A stretch of DNA of 37,500 nucleotides from Prorocentrum cordatum. Taxonomy: Eukaryota; Sar; Dinophyceae; Prorocentrales; Prorocentraceae. Below the pieces are notes generated by a model. That model had not been told where the DNA came from and made no database searches. It worked only from the letters and a program-made list of their open reading frames with translations. The DNA lies in assembly GCA_963575745.1 (NCBI GenBank), contig CAUYUJ010020546.1, forward strand, positions 93,659-131,158, read 5' to 3'. Every line of letters begins with the position of its first letter. Within the stretch, counting starts at the first letter, position 1. Of the stretch, positions 11,101 to 24,200 are shown in pieces. The position numbers were made by a program, and so were the translations under genes.

Positions 11101-14100
11101 GTCGTCGTCGTCGTCGTCCTCCTCCTCCTCCTCCTCCTCCTCCTCCTCCTCCTCCTCCTCCTAGGTGGCTTCCCAGCGGCCCCCACCCCCCCGCAGCATT
11201 TTGCCCCGCGGCGGGGCGCGGCGGCCGCGCCATACAGGGGACGCCCCCAGCCCCGCAGGGGCGACCCGAGCGGGCCAGCTCGCCCGCCTGGCATCGCAGG
11301 CTGCGGCGCAAGCGGTCGACCGCCCGCGAGCACCTGCGACGGGTGCGAGACGAGCAGCTCCTCACGATGCACCACGGCAGCGCCCCACCTGCAGCTCCCA
11401 CGAGCAGTGGGGCAACATGGACGACCTGCAGGCAATGCAAGACATGGTGGTGGAACTCGCAGCTCCCGAAGAAGGACTACTGGTGCACGTGCGGCTGCCG
11501 TGTGGCGCGCCCAAAAGCACAGCGCTGAAGCCCTGCAGGCAGCCAGTCGGGCAAGGCCAAGGGCGGCAGCCACGGCAGCGAGGCGGCAGGAGGTCCAGCA
11601 GGAGGAGTAGCCCAGTTCGCCAGCGCGCTCCAGAACGTCACGCAGTCGCTGGGCACACTCCAGCTGGCCAACCGCGACATGATTGTCAAGCAGTTGGCGG
11701 GGGTCACATCAGCGCTGCAGACTGCTGAGAAGCCAGCGCCGCCGCAGCGTTCAAGGGCGGCCCGTCTGGCAGACGCAGCGAGAGAGCCCGAGGGCGCCAA
11801 TAAGAAGTACAACGCCGCGTTCGAGACGATGCAGGCCGCGGAGGAGAGGGCGGCCAAGGCGCGCGCCATCCTCGCCGAGCGCGCAGACGCCGTGTTCACC
11901 GCGGAAAAGAAGATCGAGGGGATCCAGCACGCAGGCAAGGCGAAGCCGCAGAGGGGCATCTTCGAGCAGCTCTTGGATGCCGACCTTGACCTGCTTTCGC
12001 CCAGCGACGTGCAGGTCGAGACGGTAGAGAATGAGTTCGAATACGAGGCTGACATGGACGCGGGGGGCAGCCGAGCTGTCGAGGAGGCCAAGAAGAAGGT
12101 CTTGGGCCAGCCCCAGCAGAACGCCAAGATCTTCGCTGGCCAGTTGCGGGACCACCTCGATCTTGCCAAGCAGCAGGCTGAGGAATAACGACGGCCGATA
12201 TCCCAGGCTCACAAGAAGCGCAAGGCCGACCAGGCAGCGCAAGCGGTCCCAGCAACAACGCCAGCAGCACCGACGCCAGCAGCTACTCCAGCAGCCCCGA
12301 CCTCTGCGAACCCCACAGACAAGCACTTGGAGGAGGATGAGAAGAAGGCGACAGAGACCTTCCTAGGTGGGCGGCGGCAGTTTGGCGACGCCACCCACCG
12401 CAACCGCCACATCTTCAGCGCCAGCATTCCTAAGAAGGGACCAACAGCCTGGGGGCGGCTGCGGCGCAGAGGCATTCGACAACAGTACGATGACCACGCC
12501 CTGCAGGAAGCATACCCAGGCCAGCACCGCATGGACGACACCGAGCACTCACTGCGGAAGGCGGGCTACTCCGCAGTGGTCGCGGAGGCGACGGCGAGCG
12601 ACGCTGGGGAGGTGGGTTCTTGCAGAGTCGCGGGGGTCCTCACCAAGAACCACCTCACAGTGACATCTTACCGACACAGGGAAGTCGAAGTACAGTCTCG
12701 AGCGCAACGTCAGGCGCGCGAAGAGTGTGCGACGACATCGGCATGTGCGACTGGGCCCCAGTCACCCTGCACATGAGCGGCACCTACATACTCATCATCT
12801 TCTTGTTTCTCCTCCTCTTGACCTCGCTGGCCGCATTCCTTGCCATCGCCGCGACGCCCTGGGCCATCTGCGGCAACTACAACTTGATTTGCACAGGGTG
12901 CGAGAAGACGGGCGGGACCCAGGCGCTTGGGGCCGCCAGCGTGGTCACACTCCCCGCCGTCCAAGCCCCGTGCTTCTTGGGCGACAGCGCGACGAGCAAC
13001 CACAAATACGCGTTGATCAACGAAGGAGGCAGACGCATGATACGGCACATTCGGCCAGTGCAAGACGTACCTTGGAGGCCACATCGGTATGGCCAGCAAG
13101 GTAAACGCCAACTTCAGCCAGAACGAGTGCAGCAGGCTGCGCATGCCGAAGGCCCCCCGACCTCCGCCACCACCACCACGACCAGCCAAGACCATGAACA
13201 ACAAGCGCGGCCAGAAGAAGGTAAAGGAGCAAGGGCCATCCGAAGCGCCATAACAACATGAACAGCCAGAGGGCCTGGACCCAGCGGGCGCAGCTCGATG
13301 GGAAAGCACAGGGGGGGCACGGCGGGCGCCAACCCCGCCTCCACCCAGACTCAACAACATGGACAAGCAGGAAGTCGACCCGCGTGCCGACATCGACGAC
13401 TGCAACCTCGGACCCGACACTCAGCACGCCGACCACAACTTGCGCGCCCAGGAGTGCGTCACGCCCAGCGACGACCACAACGACCCCTGCATGCCCAACC
13501 ACCACACACAGCAGGGCTCCGACCTCCCACGCCGCACCGCTGCCGCTGCAGGCCCCGACGTTCAAAGGGCGACGGCAGACTACAGCGAAGGCACCCCGCA
13601 GAATTCAGCGCTGGACGACCAGACGGACTGGAGCTACGCCCGAAAAGTAGAGCACCATCAACCGTTTGTGGACCGCCTGGCAGCCACGCCCACTGCGGCA
13701 GCAGACGTGGACACAGCCTCCAGGGTCGACACCTGGGAATCGGCTAGACTACCCCACCGTGGCCGACCAGAGAATGAGTCTTTCTACTGCATCGCGTGCA
13801 GAATACCGTTGGAGGACCCCGCCCACTACGTCGGCAGGTCCATTGGCTACGATCCCGAACCTACTCCACTTCGCGAGCACGGTGCAGGGCGGACTCGACA
13901 TGCTACACGCAGTGCTGATTGGTGGGGCCGCGTTGAGAAAGTACTGTCCACCTTATTATCCCCAAGACAGCAAGTACGAGGCCATCAGCGGCAACATGAG
14001 CTACATGCAGTGGGGCGCAGACTTGCTCGAGAAGGCCTACCACCACTGGACGAGGGTGCCAGCTACGCGGCGCGACTACAGCGAGACCTATGGCGACATC

Positions 14101-16503
14101 GACCCTCTCACTCGGACCAACTCCCGCACGACGCCATGGAAAGCGCGGCCATGCAAGCGAGCGGCGAGAAGCATGGCAAGCTACGACGAAACCTACGCCA
14201 GAGCAGCCGAGAGAACAGCGCGTGGCTCGCAAACACCTTTACGACGCCAGGTGTGCTCCACAAGATCATGGGACCTCCATGGCGGGAGAAGGGAGTGGCA
14301 GTTGAAGATCGGGGCCTTTGCAGCGCAAAGGACATCGTCGGCACCGAGGCCGAGGACTCCAAGCGCAACCGCCGCCTCAAAGGAGAACCAGACATAGACA
14401 ACGGTGCAGACAAGATACTGTGTAGTGACATCCGACGCCTACCACGAGCTGGTCGCCAAGCACTCGCCGATCTCTTCAGACCCTGCGATGAGCAACTCCT
14501 ACGGCAACTCTTCAGGAGCTGGAAGCTATATCTTCGTAACAGAGTACAACAGTGGACACGGTCACAGGAGCGGGAATGGGGCGCCGCGGCAGCCCACGAC
14601 CACAACATCGACGACAACCAGATGGATGGGAGTGCCGTCCCCGCTGGCGATGCGCCGCCTGCGCTTTGCCGACAAAACATGCTAATGCAGGACCTGCTCG
14701 ACCGCATGCACCTGCGTGAGCTTGGGCGAAGTGCCGACCTTATTGCCGCTCCCCTTGGAAGGCATGTCGTGGCGGATGCCCAGGGCGATCCGCTCCCTGG
14801 GGGTCCGCTGCGGGGCGCCGAGGATCTCGGGGGCGGGCCGCGGACTCGCTGCGGGGCCAGCATGAAAGCGACGCCCCCCCGCGCCTCAGCAGGACGCGCG
14901 GGGAGGGGGGGCGGTCCCCAGGGACGTGGCCCTCAGAGCGGGCCAGCAGCACCGCGACCAGAGACCCCGATATGACCGACACAAACTTGGGCAAAGTACT
15001 GGCCTTATTGCCGCTCCCCTTGGAAGGCATGTCGTAGCGGATGCCCAGTGCGACGCGCACCCTGGGGGTCCGCTGCGGGGCGCTGAGGATCTCGGGGGCG
15101 GACCGCGGTCGCGCTGCGGGACAAGCAAGAAAGCAGCGCTCCCCGCGCCTCAGCAAGACGCGCGGGGGGGGGGGGGGGCGGCCCCCAGGGGCGCGGCCCT
15201 GGGCGCGAACCAGCAGCTCCACGACCAGCACGACCACCACAAGCCTGGACACGACCATTAACACCTGATGGAATGACGCCGAGGGGGAGGACGAATACTC
15301 CCTGCGAAGGCCCATGGGGGCGGTAGAGGATGGCCAGCGCGGAGATGCATGTGAAGGCCCGCGCCCACCAAACTCTACCGCTCCAAGCGACGACGACGAC
15401 AGCATTCGGCAAGACAACGCACACGGCGGACGGCACGAAGTACACCGGCAAGATAACGAACACGACCAGGCCAACAACGGCTCGACAGAGAGCCTAGTGC
15501 AACGACGGCGACGATGGGTGCTCCGACTCCTGGCGGCCGCCAGCCAGCATGATGGGCACCAGCTACACCGTGACCTGCACCAGCGTAAGGATTGGGAGCG
15601 TACAGGCCTTATTGCCGCTCCCCATGGAAGGCATGCCGCGGCGAGCGCCCAGGGTGACCGCCCCGGGGGTCCGCTACGGGGTGCTAAGGATCTCGGGGAC
15701 GGAACGTCGACGCGCTGCGGTGCCCGCACGTCATCTTTGCTCCCTGCGCCTCCGCCAGACGCGCGGAGAGTGAGGGCGGTCCCCAGGGACGCGGCCCTCG
15801 GAGAAGTGGCCGCGCGGCGCGCGCGGCCGCTGAGCGTTCGACAGCCAGAGCAACGACGGCGACGCTGGGTGCTCCGACTCCTGGCTGCAGCCAGCCAGCA
15901 CGACGGGCACCAGCAGCACCGCGGCCTGCACCAGCGCGGGAAGGGGCAGCGTACGAGACATATTGCCGCTCCCTTTGGAAGGCATGCCGCGGCGTGCGCC
16001 CAGGGTAGCTGCCCTGGGGGTCCGCAACGGGGTGCTGAGGACCTCGGGGGGCGGATCGCCGACGCGCTGCGGGGCCAGCACGTCATCCTCGCTCCCTGTG
16101 CCTCCGCCAGACGCGCAGGGAGAGAGGGCGGTCCCCAGGGACGCGGCCCTCGGAGCGGTGGCCGCGCGGCGCGCGCGGCCGCCGAGCGACCGACAGCCAC
16201 CGTGGCTGAGGGGGAAAGCTGGGGAAGCTCCTCCTCCTCCTCCTCCTCCTCCTCCTCCTCCTCCTCCTCCTCCTCCTCCTCCTCCTCCTCCTCCTCTATC
16301 CGGAGATGAGTGTTTTGCGCGTAGTACTTGCAATGTCTGCCACGGAAGGGTCGCCCCCGCCCTCCCCAGTCACGGTGGCGAACGTCGGGGGTGGGGGGTC
16401 GGCCCCCTTGCAACTACGGCGCCTTGCTAACAGGCTTGGTGTGGCGCTGACAGGAATCGGGGAGCCTCTAGACGCCGCCAGGGGCGGCCACCGCCGCCGC
16501 CGT

Positions 16504-16597
<94 letters not shown>

Positions 16598-18021
16598 GTC
16601 GTCGTAGTCGTCGTCGTCGTCGTTGTCGCCGTCATTGGCGTCGTGGTCGTCGTCGTCGTCATCGTTGTGCTCTTCCCGTTCTCGTCCTCGTCGTCGTGGT
16701 CGGCATCGTTGTCGTCGTCGTCTCCGAGGGCTTCGAAGGGCCTGCATACGCCTCCAGAGGCCTGCGGAGATCTCCTGAGGCCTCCAGAAACCTCTGGGGA
16801 CCTTCAAAGGTGGCCGTCGTCGTCGTCGTCGTCGCCGTAGTTTCGTCGTCGTCGTGGTCGCCGTCCCCGTTTTCGTCCTCGTTCTCGTCGTCGTCATAGT
16901 CCTCGTCCTCGTCCTCGTCGTCCTCGTTTCCAAGGACCTCGATGGGTCTGCAGACGCCTCCAGGGGCCTGTGGTGCCCTCCTGAGGCCTCTGGAGACCCG
17001 GAGACCGTCAGATGCGGCCGTCGTCTTCGTCGTCGTCGTCGTCGTCGTCTTTGCCCTCGTCCTCGTCGTTGTCATCGTCGTCCTAGTCGTTGTCACCGTC
17101 GCCGCCGCCGCCGTCGTCGTCGTCGCCGTCGCCGCCGTCGTCTCCGAGGGCTTCAGACGGCCTCCAGATGCCTCCAGAGGCCTTCGGAGACCTCAGGACT
17201 CCTGAGACCTCCGGAGACATTCGGTGGCGACCGTCGTCGTCGTCCTCTTCCTCGTCCTTGTCGTCCTCGTCCTCGCCCTCGCCCTCGTCCTGGTCGACCT
17301 CGCCGCCCTCGTCGACGTCCTCGTCCTCGTGTTTGTCCTCGTCCTCGATCTCGTCCTCGTCCTCCCTCTCGTCATTGTCCTCGTCCTTTTTCTCGCCCTC
17401 GTCCTCGTCCTCGGATTCGTCCTTGTCCTCGTCCTCGTCCTCGTCGTCGTCTTCGTCCTCGTCGTCGTCGTCGTCGTCGTCCTCGTCGTCGTCGTCGTCG
17501 TCGTCGTCCTCGTCGTCGTCGTCGTCGCCGTCCTCGTCGTCCTCGTCGTCGTCGTCCTCGTCGTCGTCGTCCTCGTCGTCTTCGTCGTCGTCACGAGTCG
17601 TCGTCGTCCTCGTCGTCGACCTCGTCTTCGTCGTCGTCGTCGTCGCCGTCCTCGTCGTCGTCGTCTTTGCCCTCGTCCTCGTCGTTGTCATCGTCGTCCT
17701 AGTCGTTGTCACCGCCGCCGCCGCCGCCGTCGTCGTCGTCGCCGTCGCCGTCGTCGCTTCCGAGGGCCTCAGACGGCCTCCAGATGCCTCCAGAGGTCTT
17801 CGGAGACCTCCTCAGGGCTCCTGAGACCTCCGGGGACATTCGGTGGCGACCGTCGTCGTCGTCCTCTTCCTCTTCCTCGTCCTTGTCGTCTTCGTCCTCG
17901 TCCTCGTCGTCGCCCTCGTCCTGGTCGACCTCGCCGCCCTGGTCGACGTCCTCGTCCTCGTGTTTGTCCTCGTCCTCGATCTCGTCCTCGTCCTCCTTCT
18001 CGTCCTTGTCCTCGTCCTTTT

Positions 18022-18065
<44 letters not shown>

Positions 18066-18077
18066 TCGTCGTCGTCC

Positions 18078-18112
<35 letters not shown>

Positions 18113-18165
18113 CTCGTCGTCGTCCTCGTCGTCGTCGTCGTCCTCGTCGTCGTCGTCGTCCTCGT

Positions 18166-18203
<38 letters not shown>

Positions 18204-21200
18204 CCGCCCTCGTCTTCGTCGCCGCCGTCGCCCGGCGCCTGGGCCCCTCCCCCCGCGGGGCCCGACCACTTCACCCTTACTCCGCATGGGGGACCGACCG
18301 ATCCCCCCCGTAACAGACGCTACTGGCGGGGAGAGAAACAACACTCCCCCGTCGGTCGTCGAAAGTGGGTACAGTCAAAACCCTAAGAAGGACGCGCTAC
18401 TTTGCTCAGGGAACCCTTGCGTCCTTGCTCTTCCTTGCTCTTTCGTCTCCGTCCTTTCTTGGTTTCGTCTTGGGGTTTTCGTCGTCCGCCGCCCCAAAAA
18501 TCCCAACTTCGGCTTCCAGGGTCTTGCGTCCTTGCCTCGCGTCCCTATTAGGGTGTTTGACTGTACTTCTGGATTTCCATACTCCAATCCAGTTCAGGCG
18601 CCTTCCTGCGTCCAAGGGTCGAGTGGCTCCCCCGCTCTCGCCTGCTTCCGGAGCTCGGGCGGAGGGCCCGGCTGCTTTTGCAGCGGGGGCGTCCGAGGAC
18701 CGTCGTCAGGGGTCTCGCGTCCTTGCATCGCGTCGTTGCCACAGATTTTCGCTGTACCCTCAACGCCTTCCTGCTTCGGAGGAGGAGGAGGGGGGAGGAG
18801 GAGGAGGAGGAGGAGGAGGAGGAGGAGGAGGAGGAGGAGGAGGAGGTCCGTAGCCATTTTGGCTCAAGTCCGGAGGCATTGCTCAAGGGACTCTGAGTTT
18901 GTGGCGTGGGGATTCGCGGCCCCGTCTGTTCTACCTGGCGTTCGCCCGCCAGGACCATACTCACTATTACGTCCTGTGTACGGAACCTTGTTTCTCCTCC
19001 CAACATTGTCCTTCGATGGTTCCAGCGCCCGCTGCTTTCTCGTATGCGCCGTGGGTGCGTTCTGATGAGTGGACTATTGTGCAAGGAGGTCGTAAGGGGA
19101 AGAAGATGCAAGGCCAGGGTGTAGTTTGCTCAGGCTGCGGTTGCAAGAAGAATGCCCCTGAAGACTCTCATTGCTACCATTGCAGCGCTCTGTTGCCTCG
19201 CCTCGCTGTTGGTCATCCACCTGTTGCTCAAGGGTCCTGGGCACGCCCTGCATCGCCCCCTGGTTCGTTCTTCAACCACGGCCCGCTCATGGGGGGCAAA
19301 GGTGGAGGCTTCTCAGCGGCGGCATTGGCGGCAAGGGGGGCAAATGCGGTGGAGGCAAGGGCTGGGGTCTTGGCGGCTGGGCTGGTTCATGGGCAGGCGG
19401 AGCACCTCAGCACGGCCCTGGTGGGGCAGGCCAGTCGCCGCCCTTGCCCGTGGGAGCTGTGCCCAACCTGTCCAAGGAGGAGGCGTCGGAGTTGGCTCGT
19501 CTTTGTGAGAAGGCAGGTGACAAGGTCGGTGCCAACAAGTATTCTTCCTTTGCGAAGTCGCTGGCGGCGTCTGAGGAACGTGCTAAGCAGCCGGTCTCGG
19601 CTCATCAGGCTGCCCAGCAGCACCATTCGCTCGTTCGCCGTCTTGAGAAGCAGCTGGAGGGCGATCTGGCGAGGCTTCTCCGCATGCAGTCTGAGGTTCA
19701 AGAGCAGAACGAGAAGGTCAAGCGTGTGCGAGGCGAATTGCAGGAAGCCGACAGGGTGTACAAGGAAGTGGTCCAGAAGCTGGCGGCAGATTCGAAGGTC
19801 GTGCCCAATGTTGAGAAGGCCAAGCTCAAGCTCGAGGATTTGCTGTCTGGCTCTGTTGACATCGGCTCCATCATCAGCTGTGACATCCTCGAGGACTTCG
19901 GGGACGATGACGAGCTCGAGTTGTCGGCTGAGGATCGTGAGGAGATGCAGAAGCGCACAGCGCTTCTGTCCCAGGGCATTGCGGACATGGCCAAGACGCT
20001 GTTCCAGAAGGCAGTGGACCAGGCCAAGTCCGCCCAGGCTGCACATCAAGCGCATAAGGCTCGTGTTGCTGGCAAGCGTCGCAGGCGTGAAGATGGACTT
20101 CATGAAGCTGGCGGGGGTGTCGGCAGTGCTGAGGCCACTGCAGCAGCTGCTCCGAGTGGAGAAGTGGATCCCCCCACGTCGGCGGAGTGCAGCCAGCAGG
20201 TGCCAGGCGAGGTGCCGCCAGCTGACATTCGTGCACGTGCAGATGCTGCTCTACATGTCAGTGAGTCAGGTGGCGCCTCCCCCTCGTCTTGAGGGGGGGG
20301 GGGATCTTTCTTGCTTTTGTGATTTGTGTGTAGATGGAAGTCGGTCAGTGTTTGACTTTTTTTGCGTCTCGAACCTCGGTCATAGGTTCGAAATCCAGAG
20401 TTTCTGGCATCAGGCTTTTTAAGAGGTCCCAGTCAGTCTTCCGAGCCGCCACTCCCGAGGCTAATTCTTGGGTTGCGCCATTGCCCCCTTCAGAAGTCCA
20501 AGGTGCCCCTAGACCCAAGCCCCTGGAGCCCCCGAGGCCCGCTCCTTTGCCTGTTCCCTCTGGGTCCTCAGATTTCCAGCTGGAGATAGCCACCGTCAAC
20601 GGTAACTCTTGGGGCACGTTCTACAAGTTTCTGGAGTCCACCTCGGCTCACGTTGTCATTGGCCAAGAGCTCCGCCTCAGAGCCTCTGACATTGACCAGA
20701 AGTCGGAGATTTGCAAACATGCTGGATTCAAGACTGTTTGGGCGCCTGGTGTGCTCGGCGACGGAGGTGGTATTTCTTCTGGAGTAGTTGTGGCGGCTCG
20801 TGATGGACTCGGATGCTATGAAGCTTCTGAAGTGATTCTTACTGAAGGACGAGCGGTTGTCGCCATGGTTCACGTTCCTGGTTGTGCTCCGTTCGCCATC
20901 GTGTCGGTCTACCTGGTTCACTCCCAAGGACTGTCGGAAGCCAACATGGGAATCCTTCGGGCGGTCGGCGTCTTTCTTGAGTCCCAGGGTTGTGACTTCG
21001 TTGTGGCTGGCGATTTTAACTTTTCTCCTGGGGTCCTGTTTGAAACCAACTTTGCGGAGCTTCTGAAGGGGGTCACTGTGTCTGCTGAAGGGCACGCCCA
21101 CTTCCCCTCTGGGGGGGGTATGCCAGACACCTTCGATTTTTCGTTCTCTCTGAAGCCTTGGGGCGGTGTTTGCAGGAAGTTAGAGTGGTCATGGAGTCGG

Positions 21201-24200
21201 CTATTTCCCCGCATAAGCCTGTGACCATTAAATGTCACCCGTCCCTCGGCTCTCTGAAAGCTCCCGCTTTCCGCCGCCCCCCTGACTTGCCCACGTCTCT
21301 GCCTGTGGGGCCTCAGCCGTGTCCTGGGGATTGGTCTGAGGCCCTTGCCAAGGCCGAAGCTGCGCACAGGGCTGCTCTGTCGGGAGATCTGCAGAGCCAG
21401 GGGCCTTCTTACGCCTGGATATCGCTAGTGGGCCAACGCGGCCGAGTCTGACTTGGCCAACGTTTTGGGGGTTGAGCTTCCCGCCCTCGGCATGAGGGGT
21501 AAACGCCCCAAACTTGTGTGGAAATCGGTATCAAACCCGCTGGCAAAGTCAAGGATCCCAGCCTTAGGTCCATCGCGTGGTTGGCTGCTCAACTTCGAGC
21601 GCTCAGGAGCTACCTCACGTGTGATGGTGCGGTTCTTCCACCTGCTGGTCGAGGCGTGGCTCTCGACCTTGCATCAGTGCCAGTCGAGGTAGCTGTACAG
21701 GACGACTCCGACTGGCACCAGATATTTCAGGCTAGTGCTGGCTTAGCTGCCCGCAGCCTGAGTCTCTCTCGTGCCCACGTTTCTTCCCGGCGCGGCTTCG
21801 ATTTTCGGTCTGGACAACCTCCTAGCCAAGGCGGCTCAGGGGGATCGCTCTCGTGCGAGTTGCCTGGTCAGTCGGGCGACGATGTCGGTCTCTGCGATCC
21901 TGTTGGCCTGGAGCTTAGTGCCAGTGTTGGCTCTCTGCGCGCGGATCTCGATGCCTTGCTCGACTCGGTCGATCAGGCATGTTTGAAGGCTAAGGTCGCG
22001 GCTGCTGCTAGGTCTAAGGCGTCTTGGCAGGAATGGGTTCGAGAAGGATTGGATAAGGGCAGTCGAAATGCTCAGCGTGCCATTCGAGACCCCGAGCCCT
22101 GGAACCCCACGACCACGCTCACGTCTGGGGGCATCATTGTGGCCGACCCCATGGCCCTCTCGAAGGCAGAGGCCGACAAGTTTGCGTCTATTTGGGGGGA
22201 AGGTGACGGGATAGGCTTTGATGACTCGTATCTCGAACCCCTGCCTGTCCTTCAGCCTTCTGAGCTGCGGGCCTTTGATACTACGCCGTTACAAAAGTTC
22301 GTCACGTTTCATGAGAGCTTGAAAGTGGCATGGGTTTCGTGTCTTCCTTCCGCGTGAGCAAGCGGGCAGACTGACCACTGCCCTGGCCGCGCCGAGCTGG
22401 CCCCCCCTTCCCCCCTAGAATCCTAGCGGACTGAGTCAAGAGCGGTCGGATCAAAGATCCGGGATTTCTAATAGTAGGATTTCATCCCTTACTATAATAG
22501 TATAGATTTAAAACGGGACATTTTGAGATCCCGACGTAAATTCACACGGTTCTAGAAATCCCACCGGGGCGGGATTTGTCTTTGCTTATGCAAGATGATC
22601 GACTTTTATTTTATGACGAAGCTTTTGTAACGCCGATGTAAGAAGTATCGGCTGTCCAGCGCTGTGAGTGTTGATGGTTTTCATTGCAGTCATTTCTCGT
22701 TTCTCTGTGATCAGGCCCTTCACTGCCTCGCCCTCTGGTTTGCGTCATGGAGGCCACTGGCTCCCTGCCGCAGCAGATTTCTTGGGTTCTCTTGGCCCTC
22801 TTAGGTAAGCCCACTGGGGGCTTTCGGCCCATCGGGGTCTTTCCTAGTTGGTGCCGCCTCTGGGGGCGGGCCCGTCGGTCGTTTGCGCAGCGCTGGGAAG
22901 TTAACCGTCCTGGGGGCTTCTGGGCGGCGGGGGCCAACAGGGGCGCCTCTGACGTGGTTTGGCGGCAAGCCTTTAAGGCCGAAGCGGGACTCAGCCGTGG
23001 TGAAGTGCCGGCCTCCATTTTCTGGGATCTTCGGAAGTATTATGAGCACATCGACCTTCGTTTGCTCTTTGATAGATGCCGTCAGCATGGGTTTCCTCTC
23101 GGTATTGCTAGGCTGTCCATTCGTGCGTATGCTACTGCCAGGTACCTGGCCCTTGGGGGCTTTGTCGAAGGACCGTATTTCGTCACCAGGGGCATCGTTG
23201 CGGGCTGCTCGTTTGCCACCAGCTTGATAAGGGTTTTCGCGCTTGCCAGCTTCGACTCGCTCCCATCGGTCGCCTGGCTTGGACTTCGACGCGTGCGTTG
23301 ATGACCTTGGTCTCAGCTGCACGGGCAGCGCCAGGCAGGTCGTTCGAGCGCTTGTGGGCGGAGCCCGAGCGCTCCACAAGTGCATCGCTGACGAGCTGCA
23401 GTGCTTGCTCGCCATGGACAAAGTGGGGATGGTTGCGAGCAACAATGATGTCGCGTCTCAGCTCCTCCAGAAACTTGGGCCCCTGGCGGGGCAAGGTGCG
23501 GGCGTTGGTAGAGTTACGAACTTGGGGGTGGATTACGCGGCGGGCCGTTCCTTGAGGGCTCCTGGCCGCGGCCGTGCGGCCAAGTTTAAAGCTCGCATCG
23601 CGTCCGCGCTTCGCAAGACCAGGAGGCTCAGAAAGATCGGGGACGTTCTCGGGAGGCGCAGCTTGAAGGTCTTTGCTGCTGGGCCTTTGGCTGGCGGTAC
23701 CTTCGGGTCTGACATTTTCGGGGTGTCCGATGGAGAGCTCCTGACCTTGCGTCGTGCTGCCTTGTCTTGTATCAAGCCACGCTCGCAAGGGAGACCCCTT
23801 GCGGTGCTCAGCCTGCTCGAGGGTGACCCGTGCTGGCGAGCGAGTGTGGCGCCGATAATCAGATGTCCTAAAGAGATCTGGCTTTGTCACACTCGTGCTT
23901 TCCCGTGGTGTTTGTCTTGGGCGGCCATGCGAGAGGGCTGGATACAGACCTTCAGCCACGACGTCCACTCGTGGTCCAAGGTTCGCGGGCCGCTCTCGGC
24001 TCTCCGCATGTGCATCTACCGTCTGGGGTGGGATATGCCTGATTTTACCACCCTCAGGGACGACTTTGGTAGGGACATTTCGCTCGCGCCCCCCCCCCCC
24101 CCGTCTTGTTAAGGTCTTGTGTCGTGACGCGGTGCTCAGGAACCTTGAGCGGGATTCTGGAGACAAGTACGGGGTGGGGTATCGGCTTTGTTGGGATGTT

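Larger units (their letters stand above)
11165..14715 (+). mobile_element. LINE-B remnant (degenerate non-LTR retrotransposon)
   Basis: Reads in LINE order: a Cys-rich zinc-ribbon-like motif (CRQCKTWWW...WCTCGC, about 11427-11503), a coiled-coil ORF1 (11679-12188), and a worn endonuclease region with [13 protein letters not shown] (near 12645), [12 protein letters not shown] (near 12750), [12 protein letters not shown] (near 12853; GxxN where GDFN/GDWN is usual) and DVPWRPH (near 13065). Frames shift many times. No reverse transcriptase is seen; the tandem repeats from 14.73 kb may replace it. It differs from the SL-tagged LINE. The identification rests on motif order and is moderate. Confidence 0.55.

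Noticed and set aside
14740-16413. 557-codon minus-strand open frame
   Set aside because: It covers GC-rich tandem repeats ending in a (CTC)n tract, and repeat copies are read in different frames, so it is not a conserved protein.
17083-18274. Acidic Asp/Glu-rich minus-strand frames of about 190-209 codons
   Set aside because: They translate the CGT/CCT mega-repeat; overlapping frames are equally open and nothing else supports a gene.
18847-18868. A spliced leader RNA gene
   Set aside because: The 22-nt leader is not followed by a GT donor or SL RNA intron; it is followed by LINE sequence.
20375-20405. tRNA T-loop-like GGTTCGAAATCC
   Set aside because: It lies in the start of LINE ORF2 and no cloverleaf can be formed around it.
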